Source: Streptomyces sp. V3I8
Lineage (GTDB): Bacteria > Actinomycetota > Actinomycetes > Streptomycetales > Streptomycetaceae
DNA length: 64,000 bases
Direction: 5' to 3'
Assembly (NCBI RefSeq): GCF_030817535.1
Contig: NZ_JAUSZL010000002.1
Span: 2,914,001-2,978,000 of the forward strand
A program made the position numbers and the translations under genes. Each line of letters opens with the position of its first letter. Position 1 is the first letter of the stretch. The notes beneath the pieces are model-generated. The model was given only the letters and a program-made list of their open reading frames with translations. It was not told where the DNA came from and did no database searches. This document shows, piece by piece, positions 47,470 to 56,634 of this stretch.

Positions 47470-48606
47470 GTGTCAGGAAGGCTTCCGCGCCTGGTCCGTA
47501 CGGCGGCGATCGCGGCCGGCGCGGTCCTCGCGCCCGTATGTGTACCGGTACCCGTGACGGCGGCGGCCGCGGCGCCCGGACCGGGCGAGCGCTCCGCGGC
47601 CGAGCTGCTGACGGACCTTCAGCGGCTGTACCGGGAGGCGGAGGCGGCCACCGAGACGTACAACGCGACCGAGGAGAAGCTGAGGAGACAGCGGGCCCAG
47701 GTCGCGAAGCTCAACGACCGGCTGGCGAAGGCCCGGCTCTCCCTGCACGACAGCCGCGGCGCCGCGGGACGCCTCGCCCGGCAGCAGTACCAGGGCACGA
47801 GCGAGATCGGCCCGTACGTGCGGCTGCTGTTCGCCCGTGACCCGCAGCACGCCCTCGACCAGGGGCAGGTGCTCCGGCAGGTCGCGCTGGAGCGGGCCGG
47901 CACGGTGGAGCGGCTGACGGGCGGCGAGCGGCGGGCCGGCGAACTGGCCCGCCGGGCCCGCACCGCGCTCGACGGGCAGCTCACCCTCGCCGAACGGCAG
48001 AAGAAGGACCGCGACCGCGTACGGGAGCGGCTGGGCGACGTCGAGGAGCTGCTCGCCTCGCTGACCGGGGAGCAGCTCTCGCAGCTGGCCGAGCTGGAGG
48101 AGGCCGGGGCCGCCGAGGCGCAGGACGAGCTGGTGGCGTCGGGCGCGCTCGGCGGCACGGGCCGGCCCACGCGGGAGGGCGCGCGGGCCCTGCGCCACGC
48201 CGTGGACCAGATCGGCAAGCCGTACGAGTGGGGCGCCGAGGGCCCGGACGCGTACGACTGCTCGGGGCTCACGTCGCAGGCGTGGAAGAGCGCGGGCCGC
48301 CCCGTCCCGCGTACCAGCCAGGAGCAGTGGGCCCAACTCCCCCACGTCCCGCTGTCCGACCTGCGCCCCGGCGACCTGGTGGTCTACTTCCCGGAGGCGA
48401 CCCACGTGGCGCTGTACCTGGGCGAGGGGCTGGTGGTCCAGGCCCCCCGTCCGGGCGCGAGGATCAAGGTCTCCCCGCTCGCGGCCAACCCGGTCCTGGG
48501 CGCGGTCCGCCCGGACCCGGCCGGGAAGCCCCTGCGGCGGTACACACCGCCGAGGCTCCCGGAGGGCGCGCGGACCGGCTCGGACGAGGGCCACGACACC
48601 CCGTAG
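47470..48606 (+). CDS. NlpC/P60-family cell-wall peptidase (secreted)
   Basis: 378 residues from the GTG at 47470 (GGAGG 8 nt upstream). A signal peptide (about 8-40, Ala/Val-rich, ending AAAAAPGPG) leads to a coiled-coil domain (about 45-240, e.g. EEKLRRQRAQVAKLNDRLAK) and a C40 domain with catalytic Cys in YDCSGLTSQAW and His in EATHVALYLG. Such RipA-like enzymes cut peptidoglycan stem peptides and are regulated by the coiled coil. Confidence 0.93.
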   Translation: MSGRLPRLVRTAAIAAGAVLAPVCVPVPVTAAAAAPGPGERSAAELLTDLQRLYREAEAATETYNATEEKLRRQRAQVAKLNDRLAKARLSLHDSRGAAGRLARQQYQGTSEIGPYVRLLFARDPQHALDQGQVLRQVALERAGTVERLTGGERRAGELARRARTALDGQLTLAERQKKDRDRVRERLGDVEELLASLTGEQLSQLAELEEAGAAEAQDELVASGALGGTGRPTREGARALRHAVDQIGKPYEWGAEGPDAYDCSGLTSQAWKSAGRPVPRTSQEQWAQLPHVPLSDLRPGDLVVYFPEATHVALYLGEGLVVQAPRPGARIKVSPLAANPVLGAVRPDPAGKPLRRYTPPRLPEGARTGSDEGHDTP

Positions 48607-48629
48607 AGCCTGAAGGGTGCGCCCTCGAA

Positions 48630-48650
48630 GGGGCGCGGGGAACTGTGCGA
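48630..48650 (+). repeat. dispersed intergenic repeat, copy 3
   Basis: GGGGCGCGGGGAACTGTGCG, one base different from the other copies, 23 bp after the NlpC/P60 stop and preceded by an AGGG-tgcg-CCCT mini-hairpin. It lies between convergent genes. Confidence 0.7.
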
Positions 48651-48713
48651 TCCGGGGGCACCTCCCGGCCGGGGGCCGGGGGACCACGACGGCGCCGCAC
48701 GGACGACGCCCCC

Positions 48714-49967
48714 TCAGCCACCCGCCACGGACGCGAGGTACGCGCCCGTCTTCTGCGGCTCGTAGAAGAAGTTCTCGAAGTCCGACGGATCGTCGAACCC
48801 GTTGGCGAAGCGGTCCGCGACGGGCTGCAACTGCCCCGCGGCGCCGATGAGGTTCAGGACGTGCTCCGGCGGCGGGCCGAGCATCGCGTTCGTCCACTTG
48901 GTGACGTGCTGGGCGGTGTCCCAGTAGCGCTCGAAGGTGCCGCGCATCCACGCCTCGTCGAACTCCCTCTCCCCGTGGCCGAGGATCGAGTCGAGGTACG
49001 AGGCGGCGCACTTGGCAGCCGAGTTGGAGCCCTGGCCGGTGATCGGGTCGTTCGCCACGACCACGTCGGCGACGCCCAGGACCAGCCCGCCGCCGGGCAG
49101 CCGGCCGACCGGGTTGCGGACGGTCGGCGCGTAGCGTCCGGCCAGCGTGCCGCCCGCGTCGGTGAGTTCGACCTTGGTGGCCCTGGCGTACTCCCACGGC
49201 GTGAACCGCTCCATGAGTTCCAGGGTCAGGGAGAGGTGCTCGGCCGGGTCCTTCACACCCTGGAAGACGTCCAGCGGACCGCCGGGTATGCCCTCCCAGA
49301 AGAGGATGTCCGCCCGGCCGGAGAGCGTGAACGTCGGCATGACGAAGAGCTCGCCGACGCCCGGGACGAGGTTGCAGCGCACCGCGTCGAACTCCGGGTG
49401 CTCGGGCCGCGGGCCCAGACCGTGCACGTACGCGACGGCCAGCGCGCGCTGCGGCTGTGCGTACGGGGAGCGCGAGGCGTCGCGGCCGAACATCGACACC
49501 AGTTCGCCCTTGCCCGCCGAGACGAGGACCAGGTCGTACGTACGGGCGAAGTAGTCGAGGTCGGAGACCGCGACGCCGTGGATGACGAGCTGGCCGCCCC
49601 GCTGGGCGAACGTCTCCATCCAGCCGGCCATCTTCACCCGCTGGTCGACCGACTGCGCGTACCCGTCGAGCCTGCCCACCCAGTCGATGGCGCGCTGCGC
49701 GGGGCCCGGGTCGAAGGAGCCGGGGGCCGCGACCGAGACACCGAGTCCTTCGATCCTGGGGGCCTGGGACTCCCAGAAGTTCAGCTGGAGGTCGCGCTCG
49801 TGCTGCAGTGCCGTGGCGAACATGCACTGGGTGGACATGACGCGGCCGGTACGGATCTCGTCCGCCGTCCGGTTGGACATCAGGGTGACCTCGTACCCGT
49901 TGGACTGCAGTCCGAGGGCGAGCTGGAGCCCGGACTGGCCGGCTCCGACGACGAGTATCTTCCGCAT
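48714..49967 (-). CDS. styrene monooxygenase StyA-like FAD-binding protein
   Basis: 417 residues from the ATG at 49967 (MRKILVVGAGQSGLQLALGL; GAGGAC upstream). The N-terminal FAD Rossmann motif GAGQSG and the domain pattern (TQCMFATALQHERDLQLNFW, then GVADVVVANDPITGQGSNSA) match the styrene/indole monooxygenase family, which epoxidises vinyl or indole groups using FADH2 from a separate reductase. No reductase (StyB) is in the window. It lies 63 bp after the conservon genes on the same strand, in the place where several conservons carry a cytochrome P450. Confidence 0.87.
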   Translation of the reverse strand: MRKILVVGAGQSGLQLALGLQSNGYEVTLMSNRTADEIRTGRVMSTQCMFATALQHERDLQLNFWESQAPRIEGLGVSVAAPGSFDPGPAQRAIDWVGRLDGYAQSVDQRVKMAGWMETFAQRGGQLVIHGVAVSDLDYFARTYDLVLVSAGKGELVSMFGRDASRSPYAQPQRALAVAYVHGLGPRPEHPEFDAVRCNLVPGVGELFVMPTFTLSGRADILFWEGIPGGPLDVFQGVKDPAEHLSLTLELMERFTPWEYARATKVELTDAGGTLAGRYAPTVRNPVGRLPGGGLVLGVADVVVANDPITGQGSNSAAKCAASYLDSILGHGEREFDEAWMRGTFERYWDTAQHVTKWTNAMLGPPPEHVLNLIGAAGQLQPVADRFANGFDDPSDFENFFYEPQKTGAYLASVAGG

Positions 49968-50030
49968 GCTGGTCCTCACTGTGCGTGCATCCTGCTTCGG
50001 GGCCGGCGCCGAACGGGTCGGGCTGTCGAG

Positions 50031-50693
50031 CTATTCGGGGCTGACGTCGAGTGCGTGGCCCACCAGCGCCAGCAGGCTCTCGACGACCGAGATCCTGCGG
50101 CGCGCGTCCATGATCATGACGGGTATGTGGCGGGGGATCGTGAGCGCCTCCCGCACGTCGTCCGGATCGAACCGCTCGCTGCCGTCGAAGTGGTTGACGG
50201 CGACGACGTACGGCAGTCCGCAGCTCTCGAAGTAGTCGAGCGCCGGCCAGCAGTCCTTCAGGCGCCGGGTGTCGGCGAGGACCACGGCGCCTATCGCCCC
50301 GCGCACCAGGTCGTCCCACATGAACCAGAACCGCTGCTGCCCGGGCGTACCGAACAGGTACAGCACCAGGTCGTCGTCGAGCGTGATGCGGCCGAAGTCC
50401 ATGGCCACGGTGGTGGTGGTCTTCTCCGGGGTCGAGCTGAGGTCGTCGGTGCCCTCGCTCGCCCGTGTCATCAGCGCCTCCGTCTGGAGGGGCGTGATCT
50501 CGGAGACGGCGGTGACGAGGGTGGTCTTGCCCACCCCGAAGCCACCCGCCACCACGATCTTCGTGGCGATCGGCGCGCGGGTCCGATCCTTCTGCCAGGC
50601 TTTCAACTCCTCGTCGGGCTCCACCACTTCGGGCAGGCCGGACGATCGGGAGACATCCGAGACGCGGGAGACGTCAGAGACGACGGAGTCCAC
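50031..50693 (-). CDS. cvnD: conservon GTP-binding protein CvnD
   Basis: 220-residue small Ras/MglA-like GTPase of Streptomyces conservons. Walker A/G1 is VVAGGFGVGKTTLVTAVSEI, G3 is LFGTPGQQRFWFMW and a base-recognition-like segment reads AVNHFDG. The N-terminal 30 residues repeat SDVSR. It overlaps cvnC by 20 bases. Conservon proteins form a membrane-associated signalling complex with the CvnA kinase. Confidence 0.93.
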   Translation of the reverse strand: MDSVVSDVSRVSDVSRSSGLPEVVEPDEELKAWQKDRTRAPIATKIVVAGGFGVGKTTLVTAVSEITPLQTEALMTRASEGTDDLSSTPEKTTTTVAMDFGRITLDDDLVLYLFGTPGQQRFWFMWDDLVRGAIGAVVLADTRRLKDCWPALDYFESCGLPYVVAVNHFDGSERFDPDDVREALTIPRHIPVMIMDARRRISVVESLLALVGHALDVSPE

Positions 50694-51093
50694 TCAGCAC
50701 CCTTTCCAGCAGAGCACGGTCCGGCTGTCCCGGACCGTGACCTGTTCCGTACACACGGATCTTGCCCTGGTCCGCCAGGTCGCTGAGGAGCACCCGGACC
50801 ACACCGAGCGGCATCTTCAGAAGGGCCGCGACCTCGGCCACCGTACGCATCCGGCGGCAGAGCTCGACGATGGCCCTCAGCTCCGGCATCACCCGGGTGG
50901 AGAGTGAACCATTCTCCAGTTCCCGGCGCTCCTCCGGGGCCTCCAGTGCCGCCACGAAGGTCTCGACGAGCAGCACGTGCCCGAAGCGCGTACGGCCGCC
51001 GGTGAGCGAGTAGGGGCGTACGCGGGCGGGTTTGCTGTCGCCGCCGCGGACCGGGAGTTTGGCCGTGCCGGGAGTGCCGCCCACGTCGCTCAC
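50674..51093 (-). CDS. cvnC: conservon DUF742 protein CvnC
   Basis: 139-residue DUF742 protein (VRPYSLTGGRTR, ELRAIVELCRRMRTVAEVAALLKMPLGVVRVLLSDLADQG). The middle is a winged-helix-like fold of unknown biochemical role in CvnABCD signalling. It overlaps cvnB by four bases and cvnD by 20 bases, so the four genes are translationally coupled. Confidence 0.93.
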   Translation of the reverse strand: MSDVGGTPGTAKLPVRGGDSKPARVRPYSLTGGRTRFGHVLLVETFVAALEAPEERRELENGSLSTRVMPELRAIVELCRRMRTVAEVAALLKMPLGVVRVLLSDLADQGKIRVYGTGHGPGQPDRALLERVLSGLRRL

Positions 51094-51590
51094 TTCGCCG
51101 TCTCCATCGTCGTGGCCTCGAGCGACTGGCGCAGCTCGCTGCGGAGTTCGGGAGTCAGCACGTGTCCGGCACGGCCCACGAAGAGCGCCATGTGGTACGC
51201 CACGACGCTCATGTCGCAGTCCGGGGAGCCGTGCACGCCGAGCAGCGAGCCGTCGCTGATCGACATGACGAAGAGCCCGCCCTCCTCCATCGCGACCATC
51301 GTCTGCTTGACGGTGCCGCCCTCCATCAGCTTGGCGGCGCCGATGGCGAGGCTGCCGATGCCGGAGACGATGGTGGCCAGGTCCGCCGCGGACCCGCGGG
51401 GACCCGCGGGTCTCCCGTCGTCCTGCCGCGCCTGCGCGTTCCTTCCGGGGTCGGAGGAGAGCAGCAGCAGGCCGTCGGAGGAGACCACCGCGACCGACAG
51501 GAGGCCCGGCACCTCCTCGACGAGGTTCGTCAGCAGCCAGTGCAGGTTACGGGCCTCATGGCTCAGTCCGAAGGTACTGGACGCGGTCAA
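51090..51590 (-). CDS. cvnB: conservon roadblock/LC7 protein CvnB
   Basis: 166-residue roadblock/LC7 domain protein (NLHWLLTNLVEEVPGLLSVAVVSSDG), a partner and possible regulator of small GTPases such as CvnD. A loop at about residues 50-68 (NAQARQDDGRPAGPRG) is an insertion in an otherwise compact domain. Overlaps cvnA by four bases and cvnC by four. Confidence 0.94.
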   Translation of the reverse strand: MTASSTFGLSHEARNLHWLLTNLVEEVPGLLSVAVVSSDGLLLLSSDPGRNAQARQDDGRPAGPRGSAADLATIVSGIGSLAIGAAKLMEGGTVKQTMVAMEEGGLFVMSISDGSLLGVHGSPDCDMSVVAYHMALFVGRAGHVLTPELRSELRQSLEATTMETAK

Positions 51591-54500
51591 CTGGTTGCCT
51601 CCTCGACTGTGTCCCCCTTGGTTTCTACGGCATGCGCGGCGGGTGTCTCCAGCTCCGACGTCTGTTCGGTGATCTCCGCTTCGACGTCGCGGCGACCCTC
51701 GCTGGCCCCCCGGTGGAATCCGCCGAGGCGGCGTCGCAGTGCCTCGGCGTCGACGGACGTCGTGCGCGGGCCGGCGGCCGGCGCGGGTGCGGAGATCCTC
51801 GGGGTCCGCTTGGGCAGCCCCTTGTCGGTGACCCGCTCCACCGGCTCCTGCGCGTCCGCGGTCGCGGTCGCGTCTGCGTCCTGCGGCCCGTCCGGAACGC
51901 GCTCGTGCGTGTCGGGACCGATGGCGTACGGGTCGGAGGCCGCCTGGGCGGGGATCCGTACCGCCGGGGTGTCCGACGCCGGCGCGGTGCCCGGTCCGCC
52001 GGGGCCGGCCGCGGTTCCGGTACCGCTCACGGTCGGTCCGGCGCCCGGTCCGGCGGATTCGGCGGATTCGGCGGGCTCGTCCGCCGGGGGCACCGGGGCC
52101 ATGAGCACCATGGTGGTCTCGGGACCGGCGGGCGCCTCGGCGGCGGACTCCGAGGGCTCGGCGAGCTCGGCGGCGGTGGCGAGCTCGGCGGCCGGCGCCT
52201 CGGCGCGTGCCCCGTCCGGCTCTCCGACCGCGGCGGGCGTACCGGTCACGCCGGTCCCGTCGGACTCGCCCGTCCCGTCGGCCCCATCCGTTTCATCCGC
52301 CCCGTCCGCCCCGTCGGCCTCCCGCAGGGTGTCCTCCGCCGCCTCGATCAGGGGATCGCGGCCCTGGCGGCCGTACAGGACGTTGGAGTTGACCTCGGCG
52401 TCCGCCCCGGGAAGGGACATCGCGGCGGCGCCCCCGGCCGTACGGGCGGTGGTCTCCGAGGGGACGGCCACGGCGGGCGCGGCGGCGAGCAGGCCCTTGG
52501 GCAGGACCACGACGGCCGTGACACCGCCCTGCTTCTGCTCGCGCAACTGCACCCGTACGCCGTGCCGGTGGGCGAGCCGGGCCACCACGTACAGGCCGAG
52601 TCCGAGGCCCTCGCCGCTCTCCTCGTCGTACGTGTCCTCCGGGTCGAAGGACGCCAGGCGGCCGTTGAGCCGCTCGAGCCGCTCGCTGGTCATGCCGATG
52701 CCCTCGTCCTGGACGGAGAGCATCACCTCGCCGCTCTCCAGGAGCCAGCCCGAGACCTCCACGGGGATGTCGGGCGGCGAGAACGACGAGGCGTTCTCGA
52801 GGAGTTCGGCCACCAGGTGGCTGATGTCGTCCGCCGCGAACCCGGCGAGGTGCGCGTGCGGCGGCAGGGCGGAGATGCGCACGCGCTCGTACCGCTCGAC
52901 CTCGCTGACGGCCGCGCGGACGACGTCGACCAGCGGGACGGGCCCGGGGTGCTGGTGGCCGTGTTCGGCGCCCGCGAGGACCAGCAGGTTCTCGCTGTGG
53001 CGGCGCATGACGGTGGCGAAGTGGTCGAGCCGGAACAGGGTCGCGAGGCGCTCGGGGTCCTGCTCGCGCTGCTCCAGGCCCTCGATGACGCCGAGCTGGC
53101 GCTCGACCAGGCCCAGGGTGCGCAGGGCGAGGCTGACGAAGGTGCCGTGGATGCTCTGCCGGACCTGCGCCAGGTTCGTCGTGGCCTCGGCGAGCTCGGT
53201 ACGGAACCGGTCGCGCTCGTCGGCCATCTTCTGGCGCTGGGCGATGAGGTGCTTGCGGTCGCCCTCCAGGGTGGCGAACCGCTCGTTCAGCGCGACGGCG
53301 TGCGCGTGGAGCGCGTTGACGGAGTTCACGACCTGGGCGAACTCGTCCTTGCGGCCGGTGAACCTGACCGGCTCCCCGGTGCCGGGGTCGGCGGCGAGGC
53401 GCGCGGAGCCGCGGCGCAGGACGGACAGCGGGCGCGTGAGCGACCGGGCCATCCCCGTGGCGACACCGACGGCGAGCAGCATCAGCGCGCCGAGGACCGC
53501 GATCCGGATCTCCAGTGCGGTGACGTCGTCGTCGCGCAGCGCGGCCAGGTCCTTGGCGCGCTGCGTGTTGAGGGATGCCTCGACGCCGCGCATCGACTCG
53601 ACCCGGGCGGAGAGCGCCGCGTCCAGCTTCTTGGTGCTGGTGGCCAGTTCGGAGTCGGAGAGCGTCGGCCGGTCGGCCAGGTTCGCCAGGTACTTCTCGG
53701 CGGCCGTGACGTCGGGCCCGTTGACCGTGGAGTCGTACGAGGCGCGGTCGGCCTTCGGTGCCGTGCCGGCGAAGTCGGCGAGGGCCGCCTGCTCGCGGAC
53801 GTTGGCCTGCTGGGCCGCGGCGGTGAGCGCGTCGCGTTCCTTGGTCTGGGCGGCCGACGACGTGGTCGTGGTCGTGGGCAGACCCGTGACCGGGTCGGTG
53901 GTGGTCTGCGTGCTGGTGGGCACGCTCAGCGCCGCGAGGAGCAGGCCGCGGGCCGAGGCGGCCTGCTGGACGGCGGTGTCGAGGTCGGCGAGGGCGTGCG
54001 CGCCGGAGCCCGCGCGGGGCGGGAGGTCCTCGGCCAGGTCCTCGGCGAGCCGGTGGAGCTCGGTGAGGACGGCCGAATACGCCCGGTGCGCTTCGAGGGC
54101 ACCGCTCTCGCCGGTGAGCGCCGCCCTGCGGACGGCGGCGATGCCGTCGAGCGTCTCCACGAAGGACTCGGGGGCCTCCGCCTCGACGGCTTCCACGCGC
54201 AGCTCGTCCACCTGGCGGTCCACGCGGGCGCTGCGGCGCTCGGAGGGGCCCTGGCCCTTGGGCCGGCCGGCCGCGAGGTAGGAGGTGACCTCGTCGCGTT
54301 CGTCGGCCAGCGAGTGGGCGAGGGCCAGGGCGTCCCGGGTCCGCCCGGCCGACGTCACCAGGTTCTGGGAGTCGTTCAGCTCCCCGGAGGCGGCGATCAC
54401 GGACGGAGCGCCCGCCCCCGCGATCGCGGCCGCCACCACGGCGACGGCGACGATCAGTCGATTGCGTACGTGTGTGGGACGACCGCGTCCAGCGGGGTCC

Positions 54501-54607
54501 GGGGTGTTCTGCGGTGCCGGTGTGTTCGTGGTGTGCCCGGAGGCTTCACCCAAGGCCGACTGCCTGCCCTTGCGCCGAGGCCGCGTTTTCTGCACCGGTG
54601 CTCGCAT
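51587..54607 (-). CDS. cvnA: conservon sensor histidine kinase-like protein CvnA
   Basis: 1006 residues from the ATG at 54607 (MRAPVQKTRPRRKGRQ). A cytoplasmic N-terminus, a first membrane helix (about 50-70, LIVAVAVVAAAIAGAG), a nitrate/indole-type extracellular helical domain, a second membrane helix (LEIRIAVLGALMLLAVGVATG), a HAMP-like segment, and a HATPase domain with the N-box ELLENASSFSPP and GLGLGLYVVARLAHRHGVRV. A very long Pro/Ala/Glu-rich tail follows. No canonical H-box histidine is obvious, as in other CvnA proteins. The region upstream is shared with a divergent PP2C gene. Confidence 0.93.
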   Translation of the reverse strand: MRAPVQKTRPRRKGRQSALGEASGHTTNTPAPQNTPDPAGRGRPTHVRNRLIVAVAVVAAAIAGAGAPSVIAASGELNDSQNLVTSAGRTRDALALAHSLADERDEVTSYLAAGRPKGQGPSERRSARVDRQVDELRVEAVEAEAPESFVETLDGIAAVRRAALTGESGALEAHRAYSAVLTELHRLAEDLAEDLPPRAGSGAHALADLDTAVQQAASARGLLLAALSVPTSTQTTTDPVTGLPTTTTTSSAAQTKERDALTAAAQQANVREQAALADFAGTAPKADRASYDSTVNGPDVTAAEKYLANLADRPTLSDSELATSTKKLDAALSARVESMRGVEASLNTQRAKDLAALRDDDVTALEIRIAVLGALMLLAVGVATGMARSLTRPLSVLRRGSARLAADPGTGEPVRFTGRKDEFAQVVNSVNALHAHAVALNERFATLEGDRKHLIAQRQKMADERDRFRTELAEATTNLAQVRQSIHGTFVSLALRTLGLVERQLGVIEGLEQREQDPERLATLFRLDHFATVMRRHSENLLVLAGAEHGHQHPGPVPLVDVVRAAVSEVERYERVRISALPPHAHLAGFAADDISHLVAELLENASSFSPPDIPVEVSGWLLESGEVMLSVQDEGIGMTSERLERLNGRLASFDPEDTYDEESGEGLGLGLYVVARLAHRHGVRVQLREQKQGGVTAVVVLPKGLLAAAPAVAVPSETTARTAGGAAAMSLPGADAEVNSNVLYGRQGRDPLIEAAEDTLREADGADGADETDGADGTGESDGTGVTGTPAAVGEPDGARAEAPAAELATAAELAEPSESAAEAPAGPETTMVLMAPVPPADEPAESAESAGPGAGPTVSGTGTAAGPGGPGTAPASDTPAVRIPAQAASDPYAIGPDTHERVPDGPQDADATATADAQEPVERVTDKGLPKRTPRISAPAPAAGPRTTSVDAEALRRRLGGFHRGASEGRRDVEAEITEQTSELETPAAHAVETKGDTVEEATS

Positions 54608-54962
54608 TCTTGACTCGTGTCCCCATGGGCCCGGGTGACGAACCGTCAACTCGCTGGTCGTCCCGGTACGGCTCCCGACCTTCCCAGTGCCGGTGGGCAG
54701 TGGTCGCGCATCGCCTGACCCGCCACACGAAGGAGTGAACATCGCCGACGAGCGGCCGGGCAAGTTCCGGCGGCGCACGCGACACCCTTGCACGGCAGGC
54801 CGGTTGGACGTCCACCGGGACCGGTGGCAAGATTCGCCGCCACGTTCCACCAGAGCCGGTAATACGCCGCAAAACAGGCGCCTGACCTGCTGGTCCCGGT
54901 CAATTCGAGGCCGGCCGCCGACCCTTGGCGAAGCGTGTGAAGGGCTCGTGCAGACTGACCGG
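54608..54962. promoter_or_regulatory. divergent region between cvnA and the PP2C gene
   Basis: 355 bp without a gene. TTGACG at about 54648-54643 (minus strand) with ATGGGG 17 bp on is a possible conservon promoter. No dyad of note was found. The plus-strand promoter for the phosphatase was not identified. Confidence 0.4.
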
Positions 54963-55748
54963 ATGCGCTCGGAACTGATCTCGGTACCCGGTGACCCCGC
55001 CCGCCCCGACGAGGACTACGCGTCCGTAGGACTTCCGGCTTCCGGGCAAGGCGGTTCGATCGTCGTCCTGGACGGTGTGACGCCGCCCGCGAGCGACCCC
55101 GACTGCCTCCATTCCGTCCCGTGGTTCACCGCCAGACTCGGTGGCGCACTGGGGGAACTGTCCGTTTCACGGCGGGATCTGACGCTGGCCGAGATCCTGT
55201 CCCGCGCCATCACGCGTACCGCCGACGCGCACCGGACAACTTGTGACCTTTCTCACCCGCGTACCCCGCAGGCGACCGTGGTGCTGGCCCGCTGGTCACC
55301 GGAGTCCGTCGAGTACCTGGTCCTCTCCGACTCGGTGCTCCTCGTCGGGTCCCCCTCCGGCGCGGTGACCGCCGTCCTCGACGACCGCCTCGCCCGCGTC
55401 CCACGCGCCCTGCTGACCTCGCACGCCGTGGTCGACTCGACCCTGCGCAACAAGGAGGACGGCTTCTTCACGGCCGCGGCGGACCCCGCGGTCGCGGCCC
55501 TCGCCGTCACGGGCAGCCTTCCCCGCTCCGAGGTCCACACCCTGACCGCCCTCACGGACGGCGCGGCCCGCTGGGTGGAGAAGTTCGACGAGGGCACCTG
55601 GACGGACCTGGCCGCCCTGGTCCGCAAGGAGGGCGCCGAGTCCCTGATCACCCGGGTACGCGCGCTGGAACGGGCGGACACGGACAGGAAGCTCCTGGGC
55701 ACCTCGAAGACCCACGACGACGCCACGGTCGTACACGTGGAACTGTGA
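54963..55748 (+). CDS. PP2C-type serine/threonine phosphatase-like protein
   Basis: 261 residues from the ATG at 54963 (MRSELISVPGDPARPDEDYA). PP2C motifs carrying metal-binding aspartates are visible: DEDYAS (Asp16-Asp18), VVLDGVT (Asp37), LTDGAARW and THDDATVV near the C-terminus. Soluble; no sensor domain. Divergently placed next to a conservon, it could oppose its signalling, but nothing proves this. No ribosome site is clear before the ATG. Confidence 0.82.
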   Translation: MRSELISVPGDPARPDEDYASVGLPASGQGGSIVVLDGVTPPASDPDCLHSVPWFTARLGGALGELSVSRRDLTLAEILSRAITRTADAHRTTCDLSHPRTPQATVVLARWSPESVEYLVLSDSVLLVGSPSGAVTAVLDDRLARVPRALLTSHAVVDSTLRNKEDGFFTAAADPAVAALAVTGSLPRSEVHTLTALTDGAARWVEKFDEGTWTDLAALVRKEGAESLITRVRALERADTDRKLLGTSKTHDDATVVHVEL

Positions 55749-55815
55749 ACGACACGAGGGCGCCCTCTTCAGGGACACGGGCCACCACGCGCCCGGTACA
55801 CGCCCCGCCCTTCCA

Positions 55816-55840
55816 GGGGCGCGGGGAACTGCGCGACCGG
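55816..55840 (+). repeat. dispersed intergenic repeat, copy 4
   Basis: GGGGCGCGGGGAACTGCGCG followed by ACCGG, then CCACGAC as in copy 1, downstream of the PP2C gene and between convergent genes. Confidence 0.75.
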
Positions 55841-55905
55841 CCACGACGGACCGGCACCCGACCACCACGCCCCTCCACTCCCACTCCCTCCCCTCCCCGG
55901 AGGAC

Positions 55906-56409
55906 CTAGCCCTCCACCCCGCGGTTCAACCGCTGGAGCAGCCGCGCGAGCTCCGCCACTTCCTCCCGGTCCCAGTTGGCGAGCTCACTCACGTACCGCG
56001 CCCGCCGGGCGTCCCGCACGGTCCGGAACCGCTCCCGCCCCACGTCGGTGAGGTGCACCAGCCAGGCCCGCCCGTCCGCGGGGTCCGGCTCCCGGGCGAC
56101 CAGCCCGATCTCCTCCAGCGCCCGCAGCTGCCGCGACATCGTGGCCTTGCCGACCCCGATGTACCCGGCCAGCTCGGTGGCCCGCTGCCGCCCCCGCTCC
56201 TCCAGCCGCACGAGGAGCCCGTACGCGGAGGACTCCAGGTCGGGATGGACCTCACGGACCATCTCGCCGGAGGACGCCCGGGCCCGCCGCAGGAGCACGG
56301 TCAACTCCCGTTCGAGCGCCAGGAACTCCTGGTCCACGCCACCGTCCGGGCCGCCGGATTCCGTCCGGTGCCCCTCGCCGTTACCGCCCTCGTGCACGTC
56401 AGCACCCAT
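55906..56409 (-). CDS. MarR-family transcriptional regulator
   Basis: 167 residues. The winged helix reads ATELAGYIGVGKATMSRQLRALEEIGLVAREPDPADGRAWLV, with MarR DNA-recognition helix and wing. N-terminal Gly/Glu-rich segment precedes the dimerisation helices. The start is the ATG at 56409. The target genes are unknown; nothing is divergent from it within 200 bp except the gene-poor region upstream. Confidence 0.92.
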   Translation of the reverse strand: MGADVHEGGNGEGHRTESGGPDGGVDQEFLALERELTVLLRRARASSGEMVREVHPDLESSAYGLLVRLEERGRQRATELAGYIGVGKATMSRQLRALEEIGLVAREPDPADGRAWLVHLTDVGRERFRTVRDARRARYVSELANWDREEVAELARLLQRLNRGVEG

Positions 56410-56634
56410 GACCCGGTTTCCCGATCCTGAAAGTTTCCGCCAAAGACCGCCATTGCCGCAGCTCGGCCAGTATTTCGCAGGAACAGACCAGCGGCAGCCT
56501 CCGGACTCTCTTTCCGCCGTCCGCCCCGGTACGTAGCTCCTCCACCGAGCACTCTCATGACATGCTCACGCCAATCCCACCGGACTCCACCACCAGGCCC
56601 CACCGGGCCCCACCGCCTTTTCGGAGGCACGCAC

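Noticed and set aside
48645..48665. Second copy of the tRNA-Arg 3' end (an attachment site) suggested by CCGGGGGCACCT at 48652
   Set aside because: Only 12 GC-rich bases match, it lies inside a different intergenic context and no integrase is between the sites.
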